Shown: positions 1-12,755 of the stretch, in pieces | Numbering within the stretch: position 1 is the stretch's first letter | How the letters are laid out: every line of letters begins with the position of its first letter | From: Rhodosalinus sp041365695 | GTDB lineage: Bacteria > Pseudomonadota > Alphaproteobacteria > Rhodobacterales > Rhodobacteraceae | DNA: 64,000 nucleotides | Assembly: GCF_041365695.1 (NCBI RefSeq) | Contig: NZ_JBGFSJ010000008.1 | Span: 62,001-126,000, forward strand | Direction of reading: 5' to 3' | The notes under the pieces: generated by a model | Told to the model about the DNA's origin: nothing | The model's input: only the letters and a program-made list of their open reading frames with translations | Database searches by the model: none | Program-made: the position numbers and the translations under genes

Positions 1-78
1 CTGCGCGGCCCCGCCATGCGGCATCACGGCAGCCGCTAGAAAAAGTGCGACGAAACCCGCCGCACGCCATGCCTTCAT
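1..78 (-). CDS. Secreted protein, N-terminal fragment only
   Basis: Only the first 26 codons lie in the window; the gene runs off the left edge. They read as a Sec signal peptide: MKAWR, a hydrophobic core (GFVALFLAAAV) and a likely cleavage site near GGAAQ. A GAGGGA ribosome-binding site lies about 5 nt upstream of the ATG. The start is 22 nt after the stop of the preceding minus-strand gene, so the two are probably co-transcribed downstream of secA. The mature protein is not visible, so no function can be given. What is seen is only that the product is exported. Confidence 0.6.
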   Translation of the reverse strand, partial: MKAWRAAGFVALFLAAAVMPHGGAAQ

Positions 79-100
79 GTTTTCCCTCGGCCGAAACGCG

Positions 101-1135
101 TCAGTCGTTTCGGGCGAGTTTCAGATCTGCGAAGGGGTTTTTCAACACCAGAAAGTCGCCCACGGCGCTGCAGGCCGGCATGAAAAGGGCGATGTCGCGG
201 ACCTCCAGCACCCCGTCACGCCGCACGAGGAGCTGCGCGTCGAGGTCCTTGCCGCAGTTCGCCTCCGTCACCTCGGCCTCGATGGTCACGAGGACGGACG
301 GATCGCCGGGCGCGACACCTTCGGGGAAGGTGTACACTTCCGCGCCCAGCGCCGCGGGCATCGTGTCCCGCGCGAGCCGCACCAGGAACCCTTCGGACCC
401 CGGCACACCCGCGCGGTCCGCGTGGACGTGCCCCTCTTCGCCGTAGCGCGCGCCGTTCTCGCGGGCATGGAGCGCGATGCCCGTATCGCCGCGCCACTGA
501 AGCGCCACGCGCGCGCGGTCCTCCATGCCGTCGACCCTGGCCTGCGCGACCGCACCATCGCCGTTCGCGAAGGCCGCGATGAAGACTGCCGCCGGCGCGA
601 AGGCCGGCATGTCGAGCGCGAGGGCCCCGGCCTCGTCGGTCACCGCCGTCGTCATCAGGCCGTTGTGGTGCAGGGTGACACGCTCTCCCGGCAGGCACGG
701 CGCGTCGAGGTCGAGCCGGACCACGCCCCCCTCGGCCGGCGTGGCGGCGAAGCCGATCTCGCAGCCGGTCCCGGCAACGGCGCTTTCTTCCTGCTCCCGC
801 GCGTCGATGACCGGCGCCTCGTCCGGCTGGGGCGCGACTGCCTTTTCGGGCAGGCCCGGCACCGGAAGCGGCCGGACCGCGTCGCGCGCGACCGGGGGCG
901 CGGAGGTGAAGGTGATGCCGCTCAGGCCCGGGGCATCCGTCATGTCGGGGGCGCTGAGGGCGCGGGGCCCTTCACCCGCTGGCCCGGACCCGTCGGCGAG
1001 GCCGTCGCCCGCCGTTCGTGCGCCATCGCGCTCGGATATCTGCGCGGGCAAGCCGCCCCACTGCATGACGGCGCCAATCCCCAGAGCGACGAGAACCGTC
1101 GCGCCTGACAGTATGAAGCGGTTCGACATCAGCAT
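101..1135 (-). CDS. Membrane-anchored hypothetical protein encoded next to secA
   Basis: A protein of 344 residues. The chosen ATG has AGGAGG 5 nt upstream; an ATG two codons later is possible but worse spaced. Residues about 6-24 form one N-terminal transmembrane segment, followed by a low-complexity Ala/Pro/Gly linker to about residue 115. The remaining 230 residues look like a periplasmic beta-rich domain with four cysteines, in the contexts GTGCEIG, APCLPG, ANCGKD and PACSAV, which could form disulfides. It lies 138 nt downstream of secA on the same strand. Similar neighbours of secA in this family are, as I recall, often labelled translocase, but that name probably comes from position. 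No catalytic motif is recognised; function unknown. Confidence 0.75.
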   Translation of the reverse strand: MLMSNRFILSGATVLVALGIGAVMQWGGLPAQISERDGARTAGDGLADGSGPAGEGPRALSAPDMTDAPGLSGITFTSAPPVARDAVRPLPVPGLPEKAVAPQPDEAPVIDAREQEESAVAGTGCEIGFAATPAEGGVVRLDLDAPCLPGERVTLHHNGLMTTAVTDEAGALALDMPAFAPAAVFIAAFANGDGAVAQARVDGMEDRARVALQWRGDTGIALHARENGARYGEEGHVHADRAGVPGSEGFLVRLARDTMPAALGAEVYTFPEGVAPGDPSVLVTIEAEVTEANCGKDLDAQLLVRRDGVLEVRDIALFMPACSAVGDFLVLKNPFADLKLARND

Positions 1136-1273
1136 ATTCGCCTCCTCGGCCCGCGGCAGACATACCACGCCCTGTGCAATCTTGGGTCATGTTTCCGCCC
1201 AATCGGGGCACCCATGAGGCGAGCGGGGGGATAGATTGGGGCGTTTTTACGCAACCGGGGGTCGCCTGCGCCG

Positions 1274-4039
<2,766 letters not shown>

Positions 4040-4152
4040 GCGTGATGTCTCCGTCCTTGGCTGACGTTCTGGTGGCGCCGCATCGGCTTGCCCGTCCGAT
4101 CCGGAGCCCATAGGTGTTGGGGGAAGACGGCGCCGACTGGCCTTGGCCACCG

Positions 4153-4181
4153 GATGTAAGCGGCGCCTGTTTGAGTGTCAA
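4153..4181 (-). promoter_or_regulatory. Predicted sigma-70 promoter of secA
   Basis: On the minus strand a perfect -35 hexamer TTGACA (4176-4181) is followed, after a 17-nt spacer, by TACATC (4153-4158). That is a 3/6 match to the -10 consensus. It points towards secA, about 115 nt upstream of its start, leaving a moderate leader. The -35 and spacing are good; the -10 is weak, as is common in GC-rich alphaproteobacteria. Confidence 0.5.
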
Positions 4182-4216
4182 CGCCGCCCCCCGCGGCCCG
4201 CCCGGAAGGAAACCCC

Positions 4217-5074
4217 ATGATCGCTCCGATTCGCTCTCTCGCCGCCACGCTCGCGCTCGCCGCTGCGCTGCCCGCCACGGCCCAGGACACCGCCGCGACG
4301 CCGGACGCCGACACCGTCGTCGCCACCGTCAACGGCCAGGAGATCACGCTGGGGCACATGGTGGTCGCGCGGACGTCCCTGCCGCAGCAGTATCGGCAAC
4401 TTCCCGACGACGTGCTCTTCGAGGGGATCCTCGACCAGATGATCCAGCAGACGCTTCTGGCCCAGCAGACCGGCGACACCCTGTCGACGCGGGCGCGAGT
4501 CGCGCTCGAGAACGAGCGCCGCCTGCTCAGGGCCGGCGACGCGGTCGAAACCATCATCGGCGAGGTCGTGACCGACGAGGCGCTGCGCGCCGCCTACGAG
4601 GCGCGCTTCGCCGATGCCGATCTCGGCACCGAGTACAACGCCTCGCACATCCTGGTGGGGACGGAAGAGGAGGCCCGCGATCTCGTCCGCCAGCTCGAGC
4701 AGGGCGCGGATTTCGGCGAACTGGCCATGGCGCATTCCACCGGCCCCTCCGGCCCATCGGGCGGCGAGCTTGGCTGGTTCGGACCCGGGATGATGGTGCC
4801 GCCCTTCGAGGAAGCCGTGATGGCGATGGAGGTGGGCGCGGTGTCCGAGCCCGTCGAGACGCAGTTCGGCTGGCACGTCATCACGCTCAACGACACGCGG
4901 AGCCAGGCGGCGCCGCCGCTCGACGAGGTCCGCGAGGAACTGGCCGAGGAGATCCGCCAGGCCGCGGTGACCGAACGGCTGGAGGCGCTGCGCGCCGAGG
5001 CCGAGATCACGATGCCCGACGAGGGGGCGGTCGATCCCTCCGCGCTGAGCGACACCTCGATCCTGGAGAACTGA
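4217..5074 (+). CDS. Periplasmic parvulin-type peptidylprolyl isomerase
   Basis: A 285-aa exported PpiC/SurA-like foldase that isomerises X-Pro bonds in proteins emerging in the periplasm. Residues 1-23 are a signal peptide ending in ALPATAQ. An N-terminal helical chaperone part follows, then one rotamase domain at about 140-240. It contains SHILV, a Phe-Gly-Glu-Leu-Ala stretch, GGELGWFGPG, and the closing TQFGWHVI, all typical of the parvulin fold. The start at 4217 has AAGGA about 8 nt upstream; the in-frame extension from 4175 lacks a signal peptide at its N-terminus. It is divergent from secA and 3 nt upstream of argJ. Gene names used in the family (ppiC, prsA, surA) cannot be separated here. 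Confidence 0.92.
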   Translation: MIAPIRSLAATLALAAALPATAQDTAATPDADTVVATVNGQEITLGHMVVARTSLPQQYRQLPDDVLFEGILDQMIQQTLLAQQTGDTLSTRARVALENERRLLRAGDAVETIIGEVVTDEALRAAYEARFADADLGTEYNASHILVGTEEEARDLVRQLEQGADFGELAMAHSTGPSGPSGGELGWFGPGMMVPPFEEAVMAMEVGAVSEPVETQFGWHVITLNDTRSQAAPPLDEVREELAEEIRQAAVTERLEALRAEAEITMPDEGAVDPSALSDTSILEN

Positions 5075-5077
5075 CGC

Positions 5078-6307
5078 ATGGGCGCCACGCCGCCGCGCTC
5101 GCCGCTTGCGCCCGACCGTTTCCCGGACCTGCCCGATGTCGCGGGCGTGGAGCTCGCCGTCGCTTCGGCCGGCGTCCGCTACGCCGGGCGCGACGACGTG
5201 ATGCTCGCGCGCCTCGCGCCCGGCAGCACCGTGGCGGGCGTCTTCACGCGCTCCGCGACGCGCGCCGCGCCGGTCCTCGACTGCGAGGCGAAGATCGCCG
5301 GGGACGACCGGGCCGGCGCGGCCTTCCTCGTCAACGCGGGCAACGCCAATGCCTTCACCGGGAAGGCCGGCGCGGCCGCGGTGGACGCCCTGACCGGCGC
5401 AGTGGCCGAGGCGGCGGGACTTCCCGCGCGCCGCGTCTTCACCGCCTCCACCGGCGTGATCGGCGAGCCGCTCCCGCACGAGCGCATCCGCGCCCGGCTC
5501 GACACGCTGACCGACGCCCTGGCCCCGGGCGGCTGGGAGGCCGCGGCCCGCGCGATCATGACGACCGACACCTTCCCCAAGGGCGCGGGCGCGCAGGTCG
5601 AGGTCGACGGGCGGACGGTCTCCATCTCGGGGATCGCGAAAGGCTCGGGCATGATCGCCCCCGACATGGCCACGATGCTCGTCTTCCTGTTCACCGACGC
5701 GGCGGTGGACCGGCCCGTGCTGCAATCCATCGTGGCGGAACTGGCCGACCGGACCTTCAACTGCATCACGGTGGACGGCGACACCTCCACCTCGGACACG
5801 CTGCTGATGGGCGCCACCGGGGCGAGCGGGGCGCGGGTCTGGGCCGACACCCACGCCTTCCGCGAAGCGCTCGGGATGGTGATGCTCGACCTCGCGCAGC
5901 AGGTCGTGCGCGACGGCGAGGGCGCGACGAAATTCGTCGAGGTCACGGTGACCGGCGCCACCTCGCGCAGCGACGCGCGGCGCCACGCCATGTCGATCGC
6001 CAACTCTCCGCTGGTGAAGACCGCGATCGCGGGCGAGGACGCGAACTGGGGGCGCGTGGTGATGGCCGTCGGGAAATCGGGCGCCCCGGCCGACCGCGAC
6101 CTTCTGGCGATCCGCTTCGGCGACATCCTCGTGGCCGAGAAGGGCTGGGTGGCCGAAAGCTACGACGAAGCCGCCGCGGCGGAGTACATGAAAGGGCAGG
6201 AATTGCGGATCTCCGTGGATCTCGGCCTGGGGGAAGGCCGCGCCACGGTGTGGACCTGCGACCTGACCCACGGCTACATCGACATCAACGCGGATTACCG
6301 CTCGTGA
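5078..6307 (+). CDS. argJ: Bifunctional glutamate N-acetyltransferase / amino-acid acetyltransferase ArgJ
   Basis: ArgJ catalyses the acetyl-recycling step of arginine biosynthesis: it moves the acetyl group from N-acetylornithine to glutamate, and in bifunctional forms also makes N-acetylglutamate from acetyl-CoA. It is 409 aa, a normal length. The self-cleavage site is clear: KGSGMIAPDMATMLVF, with Thr199 of ATML as the new N-terminal nucleophile separating alpha and beta chains. TASTGVIGE and a C-terminal NADYRS tail are also present. The ATG follows the parvulin stop by 3 nt, and its own stop overlaps the mutT GTG, so the three genes form one coupled unit. Confidence 0.97.
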   Translation: MGATPPRSPLAPDRFPDLPDVAGVELAVASAGVRYAGRDDVMLARLAPGSTVAGVFTRSATRAAPVLDCEAKIAGDDRAGAAFLVNAGNANAFTGKAGAAAVDALTGAVAEAAGLPARRVFTASTGVIGEPLPHERIRARLDTLTDALAPGGWEAAARAIMTTDTFPKGAGAQVEVDGRTVSISGIAKGSGMIAPDMATMLVFLFTDAAVDRPVLQSIVAELADRTFNCITVDGDTSTSDTLLMGATGASGARVWADTHAFREALGMVMLDLAQQVVRDGEGATKFVEVTVTGATSRSDARRHAMSIANSPLVKTAIAGEDANWGRVVMAVGKSGAPADRDLLAIRFGDILVAEKGWVAESYDEAAAAEYMKGQELRISVDLGLGEGRATVWTCDLTHGYIDINADYRS

Positions 6308-6705
6308 CGAAGGTCGTGCTCGTCGCCGCCGTGGCGCTGGTGGACCGGGACGGCCGCGTGCTGCTCACCCAACGCCCCGAGGGCAAGCCGATGGCGGGGC
6401 TCTGGGAATTTCCGGGCGGCAAGGTGGAACCGGGCGAGACGCCCGAGGCCGCGCTCATCCGGGAGCTGCGCGAGGAGATCGCCATCGACACGGAAGAAAG
6501 CTGTCTCGCGCCTCTGACCTTCGCCAGCCACGGCTATGCCGATTTTCACCTGCTCATGCCGCTCTTCGCGTGCCGGAAATGGGAGGGCGTGCCCGTCGGC
6601 CAGGAGGGGCAGCGCCTTTCCTGGGCACGCGCGGCGGAGCTGCGGGACTATCCCATGCCGCCCGCCGATGTCCCGCTGATACCGATTCTCCGCGACTGGC
6701 TCTAG
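6304..6705 (+). CDS. mutT: Nudix hydrolase, MutT / 8-oxo-dGTP diphosphatase type
   Basis: A 133-aa Nudix hydrolase, probably the 8-oxo-dGTP diphosphatase that sanitises the nucleotide pool. The start is a GTG overlapping the argJ stop by 4 nt (GTGA). This gives the expected N-terminus TKVVLVAAVALVDRDGRVLL, where a typical MutT begins. LWEFPGGKVEPGE leads into the Nudix box at about residues 38-60, with metal-binding Glu residues in RELREE. One deviation is that the last box position is EEIAI instead of EExGU (Gly to Ala), which is tolerated in some Nudix enzymes. The MutT-like length and PGGKVEPGET segment favour this over other Nudix substrates. Confidence 0.9.
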   Translation: MTKVVLVAAVALVDRDGRVLLTQRPEGKPMAGLWEFPGGKVEPGETPEAALIRELREEIAIDTEESCLAPLTFASHGYADFHLLMPLFACRKWEGVPVGQEGQRLSWARAAELRDYPMPPADVPLIPILRDWL

Positions 6706-6913
6706 CAGCCGCTGACGCTCGCGCGACACGGACGGCGCGAAAATCCCGTGGCAGGTCAGTAGCGGTGTCGGGACGACCCCGCCAGGCCGTGCGCGCCGGA
6801 CAAGCACAACGGCGATGCCGCCGCGCCTTTGGGCGTAACCTGCCGAGAATGGGCGGTGGCGGACTCACCGCGCTTGCGCAAGACAAACACCCAAGGCCCG
6901 CGATGCCGACACG

Positions 6914-6945
6914 AAAACGCCCGGCCGATGATACGGCCGGGCGTT
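6914..6945 (-). terminator. Intrinsic terminator of the rimP-nusA-infB operon
   Basis: A perfect 12-bp inverted repeat, AACGCCCGGCCG at 6916-6927 and CGGCCGGGCGTT at 6934-6945, encloses a 6-nt loop. Read on the minus strand it ends in four T residues. It lies about 25 nt past the infB stop. On the plus strand only a weak T-run follows, so its main role is for infB, though it could also hinder read-through from mutT. Confidence 0.85.
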
Positions 6946-6969
6946 CCCTTACGCGTTTTCTTCCGCGGC

Positions 6970-9456
<2,487 letters not shown>

Positions 9457-9465
9457 AAAGCCGTC

Positions 9466-10086
9466 TTATCCTTTCCGGTGGCCGGTGCCACCGTCGCTGG
9501 CGCGCAAGCCTTTAAGTCTTGCGGCCTCCTCTACAACACGCTTCGTCAGACCGCCAGACGCCAGCGCGCCATGTACCACAGTTTCACGTCCGAAGGCCAA
9601 ACCCAATTCGGACGCCGTCATCCAGCCGAGCCAGCTTCCGTCATGCGGCGTGCTCAGCTTCGTCTTGCCCCGCTCCGAGCCGTCGCTGGCCTGGATCAGG
9701 ACCTCGGCCTCGCCGTTCGCCAGCCAGGCCTTCACCTTTTCGTAGCCCGTCACGGCCGCCCCGGATTTCCGGGCCAGGCTGACGAGCCCGATCACGCGCT
9801 GCGCGAGCTGGCGCTCCACCTCGTCGACGAGCCCTTCCGGCACCGTCACCGGGGCCTTGGCCGCCCGGGCGAAAAGCCCCTTGGACGCCGCGCGCTCCAG
9901 CGCCGCGCGATCGGCCGCGACCCAGATCCCCCGACCGGGCAGCTTGCCCAGAATGTCGGGCACCACCACGCCGTCGGGGCTCACCACGAAGCGCACCATG
10001 CGGGCGGCCGGCAGCACCTTGCCCGTCGCGATGCACTTGCGCTCGGGCCCGTCGTCCCGCGTCTTCTCACGCCCGCCGCGCGGCAT
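9466..10086 (-). CDS. YlxR-domain (DUF448) RNA-binding protein with L7Ae-like C-terminal half
   Basis: A 206-aa protein. Residues about 10-90 match the YlxR/DUF448 domain, including ERKCIATG, MVRFVVSPDG, and PGRGIWVAADRAALERA. Residues about 90-180 resemble an L7Ae/L30e-like fold: LGLVSLARKSGAAVTGYEKV followed by a GSERGKTKL segment. This two-domain architecture is usual in alphaproteobacteria, where it sits between nusA and infB. YlxR-type proteins bind RNA and have been linked to ribosome function and gene regulation; the exact role here is inferred. The start has GGAGA 8 nt upstream. It lies 23 nt after nusA and 9 nt before infB. Confidence 0.9.
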   Translation of the reverse strand: MPRGGREKTRDDGPERKCIATGKVLPAARMVRFVVSPDGVVVPDILGKLPGRGIWVAADRAALERAASKGLFARAAKAPVTVPEGLVDEVERQLAQRVIGLVSLARKSGAAVTGYEKVKAWLANGEAEVLIQASDGSERGKTKLSTPHDGSWLGWMTASELGLAFGRETVVHGALASGGLTKRVVEEAARLKGLRASDGGTGHRKG

Positions 10087-10109
10087 CTCGCGGATCTCCG
10101 GCGACCGGC

Positions 10110-11822
10110 TCAGGGGCGCGCCTCGTCGGTGGCGGCGGCCTCGTCGGAAACGATCTCTTCGCCGTCACCCTCTTCGGACGCGGTGCCGAGCATCTCTTCG
10201 GGATCCACCCAGCCCAGCATGACCCGTGCGGTCATGACCATGTTCTGCGCCTCTTCGAGCGATACGTCGAAAGGCTCCAGGACACCGTCGTCCTTGACGC
10301 GCTCGCCGTTCACCGTCGTCCAGCCGCCGGCAAGCTCCCAGTCGGCGCAGGTCGCGAAATCGTCGAGCGTCTTCACGCCGTCCTGCGCCAACGCCTCAAT
10401 CATTTGGGGTGTCAGGCCCTCGAAGTCAATCAGGCTGTCCTCCACACCGAGCGCGCGGGCGCGCTCGAGGGCCTGGCGCGCCTGCTCGTCGAGGTATTCG
10501 CGGGCCCTGGTCTGAAGCTCGGTCGCCGTGTCCTCGTCGACGCCATCGATCACCAGAAGCTCGTCGAGCTCGACATACGCGACCTCCTCGAGGTTGGTGA
10601 ACCCCTCGGAGACGAGGAGCTGCGCGAAGAACTCGTCGAGGTCCAGCGTCTCCATGAAGAGCTGGGTGCGCTCCTCGAACTCCTTCTGGCGGCGGCGACT
10701 CTCCTCCTCCTCGGTGAGGATGTCGATGTCGAGCCCGGTCAGCTGGCTCGCCAGGCGGACGTTCTGACCGCGCCGGCCGATCGCCAGCGAAAGCTGCTCG
10801 TCGGGCACCACCACCTCGATGCGCTGCGCCTCCTCGTCGATCACGACCTTGGAGACCTCGGCGGGCTGAAGCGCGTTGACGAGGAAGGTCGCCTGATCCT
10901 CGTTCCACGGGATGATGTCGATCTTCTCGCCCTGAAGCTCGTTGACCACGGCCTGCACGCGCGAGCCGCGCATGCCGACGCAGGCGCCGACAGGGTCGAT
11001 CGACGAATCGTAGGAGATCACGGCGATCTTGGCACGGCTTCCGGGGTCGCGGGCCACGGCCTTGATCTCGATGATGCCGTCGTAGATCTCCGGCACCTCC
11101 ATCTTGAAGAGCTCGGCCATGAACTCGGGCGCCGTGCGCGACAGGAAGATCTGCGGGCCCCGCGCCTCGCGGCGCACGTCCTTGATGTAGCAGCGGATGC
11201 GGTCGCCGTTGCGGTAGCTTTCCCGGCCGATCTTCTCGTTGCGGCGCAGGATCGCCTCTCCGCGGCCCACGTCCACGATGATGTTGCCGTATTCCTCGCG
11301 CTTGACGATCCCGTTGATGATCGTGCCGACGCGGTCCTGGAATTCCTCGTACTGGCGGTCGCGCTCGGCCTCCCGCACCTTCTGGAGAATCACCTGCTTC
11401 GCCGACTGCGCGGCGATGCGGCCCATCTCCACCGGCGGGACGGCCTCGTGGAACTCGTCGCCGACCTGCGGCGCGCCGGCTTCGGCGGGGTCGATGCGCT
11501 GGCCCTCGCGGATCCAGAACTCGTCGCGCCCGGGCTTCGCCGGGGCGAAATAGGGCTTCGCCTGCTCGGCGGTCATCTCGGCCTGGTAGTTCTCGAGTTC
11601 TTCCTCGGGTACCACGGTGCGCACGCGGGTGAAGTCCGCGCGGCCGGTCTTGCGGTCGATCCTCACGCGGATGTCCATCTCGGAGCCGTAGCGCGACTTC
11701 GCCGCCCGCGAGAGGCTTTCTTCCATCGCCTCGACCACGAGCAGGGGATCGATCATCTTCTCGCGGGCCACCGCTTCCGCGGTCTGCAAGAGCTCGAGCT
11801 GGTTCGCAGAAGTAATCGCCAT
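10110..11822 (-). CDS. nusA: Transcription termination/antitermination protein NusA
   Basis: NusA binds RNA polymerase and the nascent RNA, and controls pausing, termination and antitermination. It is 570 aa. The order seen is an N-terminal polymerase-binding domain (MAITSANQLELL to about 130), an S1 domain at about 135-200 (GTIINGIVKREEYGNIIVDVG), KH1 (VGACVGMRGSRVQAV) and KH2 (AIGRRGQNVRLAS). After that comes a C-terminal region with two acidic helix-hairpin-helix repeats (about 370-500) ending in a Glu/Asp/Ala-rich tail. It starts 6 nt after rimP. NusA commonly feeds back on its own operon through leader terminators in other bacteria, which is relevant to the hairpin upstream of rimP. Confidence 0.98.
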   Translation of the reverse strand: MAITSANQLELLQTAEAVAREKMIDPLLVVEAMEESLSRAAKSRYGSEMDIRVRIDRKTGRADFTRVRTVVPEEELENYQAEMTAEQAKPYFAPAKPGRDEFWIREGQRIDPAEAGAPQVGDEFHEAVPPVEMGRIAAQSAKQVILQKVREAERDRQYEEFQDRVGTIINGIVKREEYGNIIVDVGRGEAILRRNEKIGRESYRNGDRIRCYIKDVRREARGPQIFLSRTAPEFMAELFKMEVPEIYDGIIEIKAVARDPGSRAKIAVISYDSSIDPVGACVGMRGSRVQAVVNELQGEKIDIIPWNEDQATFLVNALQPAEVSKVVIDEEAQRIEVVVPDEQLSLAIGRRGQNVRLASQLTGLDIDILTEEEESRRRQKEFEERTQLFMETLDLDEFFAQLLVSEGFTNLEEVAYVELDELLVIDGVDEDTATELQTRAREYLDEQARQALERARALGVEDSLIDFEGLTPQMIEALAQDGVKTLDDFATCADWELAGGWTTVNGERVKDDGVLEPFDVSLEEAQNMVMTARVMLGWVDPEEMLGTASEEGDGEEIVSDEAAATDEARP

Positions 11823-11828
11823 CTGTCT

Positions 11829-12401
11829 TCAGTCCTCTTCGGGGTCGGACATGTCCGACCGGATCTCGTCATACGCGTCCGCGTCCACCGGCTGCGCCTT
11901 GCGCGCCTTCAGCATGTCGCGGATCAACTCGTCGGTAAGCACCAGCTTGGCGTCGGACAGCCAGTCGAAGCGCAGGCCGACCGTGCCCTCGTCCAGGTTC
12001 ACCAGTATTTCGTCGCCCTCGACGCCGGCGAGCACGCCCTTGAAGCGGCGGCGCCCGTCGATGAGTTCGGCGGTCTCGAGTTTCGCCTCGTAGCCCTCGT
12101 AATCGGCGAAATCCTTCAGCCGCGTGAGCGGCCGGTCGATCCCGGGGCTCGAGACCTCGAGCGTGTAGGCATCGAGGATCGGATCCTCCACGTCGAGCAC
12201 CGCGCTCACCGCGTTGGATATCGCCGCGCAGTCGTCCACCTCGATGCCGCCCCCGGGCCTTTCGGCCATGATCTGCAGCGTCTGCGTCTTGCCCGCCATC
12301 AGGCGCACGCGCACGAGTTCGTATCCCAGCCCCTCGATCACGGGCTGGACGATCTCGGCGATACGCCGGTCGATGGGGGATTTGGCGACGAGGGTGGACA
12401 T
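11829..12401 (-). CDS. rimP: Ribosome maturation factor RimP
   Basis: RimP assists assembly of the 30S subunit head. It is 190 aa from MSTLVAKSPIDRRI; GGAGG lies 3-4 nt before this ATG, while an in-frame extension to 12494 runs through the leader hairpin and is not credible. The N-terminal domain has GYELVRVRLM and QIMAERPGGGIEVDDC, then DAYTLEVSSPGIDRPLTR, the RimP signature, and a C-terminal SH3-like domain. The C-terminus is an acidic extension ending in SDPEED. It is first in the operon, 6 nt ahead of nusA. Confidence 0.97.
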   Translation of the reverse strand: MSTLVAKSPIDRRIAEIVQPVIEGLGYELVRVRLMAGKTQTLQIMAERPGGGIEVDDCAAISNAVSAVLDVEDPILDAYTLEVSSPGIDRPLTRLKDFADYEGYEAKLETAELIDGRRRFKGVLAGVEGDEILVNLDEGTVGLRFDWLSDAKLVLTDELIRDMLKARKAQPVDADAYDEIRSDMSDPEED

Positions 12402-12415
12402 GGGCCTCCGGAACG

Positions 12416-12437
12416 AAAAAACGGGCGCGCGGCCCGT
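12416..12437 (-). terminator. Terminator-like hairpin in the rimP leader, possible attenuator
   Basis: On the minus strand ACGGGC (12432-12437), a 5-nt loop CGCGC and GCCCGT (12421-12426) form a 6-bp GC-rich hairpin, followed at once by six T residues. This is the form of an intrinsic terminator. It lies between the predicted promoter (12492-12520) and the rimP ATG (12401), 14 nt from the start codon, so it sits inside the leader of the operon it precedes. A CGGGC at 12467-12471 (minus sense) could pair with the 3' arm as an alternative. It may instead end transcription from the MFS gene upstream. Confidence 0.6.
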
Positions 12438-12491
12438 CGATCTTTCCCGGTGGTTCGCCGTGCGATGCCCGACGAGCCGCTGTTGGCACCG

Positions 12492-12520
12492 CATATACGC
12501 GCGGCCGGCAGGGGATGCAA
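12492..12520 (-). promoter_or_regulatory. Predicted promoter of rimP-nusA-ylxR-infB
   Basis: On the minus strand TTGCAT (12515-12520), a 17-nt spacer and TATATG (12492-12497) give four-of-six matches to each sigma-70 hexamer. Transcription would start near 12485, leaving a leader of about 80 nt that contains the terminator-like hairpin before rimP. Confidence 0.55.
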
Positions 12521-12755
12521 GGGCCGACGCGTCGGCCGGACGCGCGCGGAACGACCGGGGCGCCGGTCGGCCCCGGCAAGCGCTGCCCGACCGCCCCTGT
12601 CACGTCGCCCGGATTTCTGGACCGGCCGGCATCGCACCGCGCCCGGCGTTGCGACCGGCGGCCTGCTCATGCCGCCTCGGTCCCGTTCGTGCCGGGGGGC
12701 TTTCGCCGCGCCCGGCCTCCGGCACGACGGTCCGCCACGACGGCGCGACCCGCGC

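Larger units (their letters stand above)
12402..12755. other. Intergenic region between the MFS gene and rimP
   Basis: These 354 bases hold the rimP promoter and the leader hairpin, both described separately. The part at 12521-12755, just after the MFS stop codon, is GC-rich. It has short inverted repeats such as GTGCCGG/CCGGCAC around 12690-12726 but no T-tract. I see no credible gene, tRNA or repeat there. Open frames across it lack a supported start. Confidence 0.6.
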
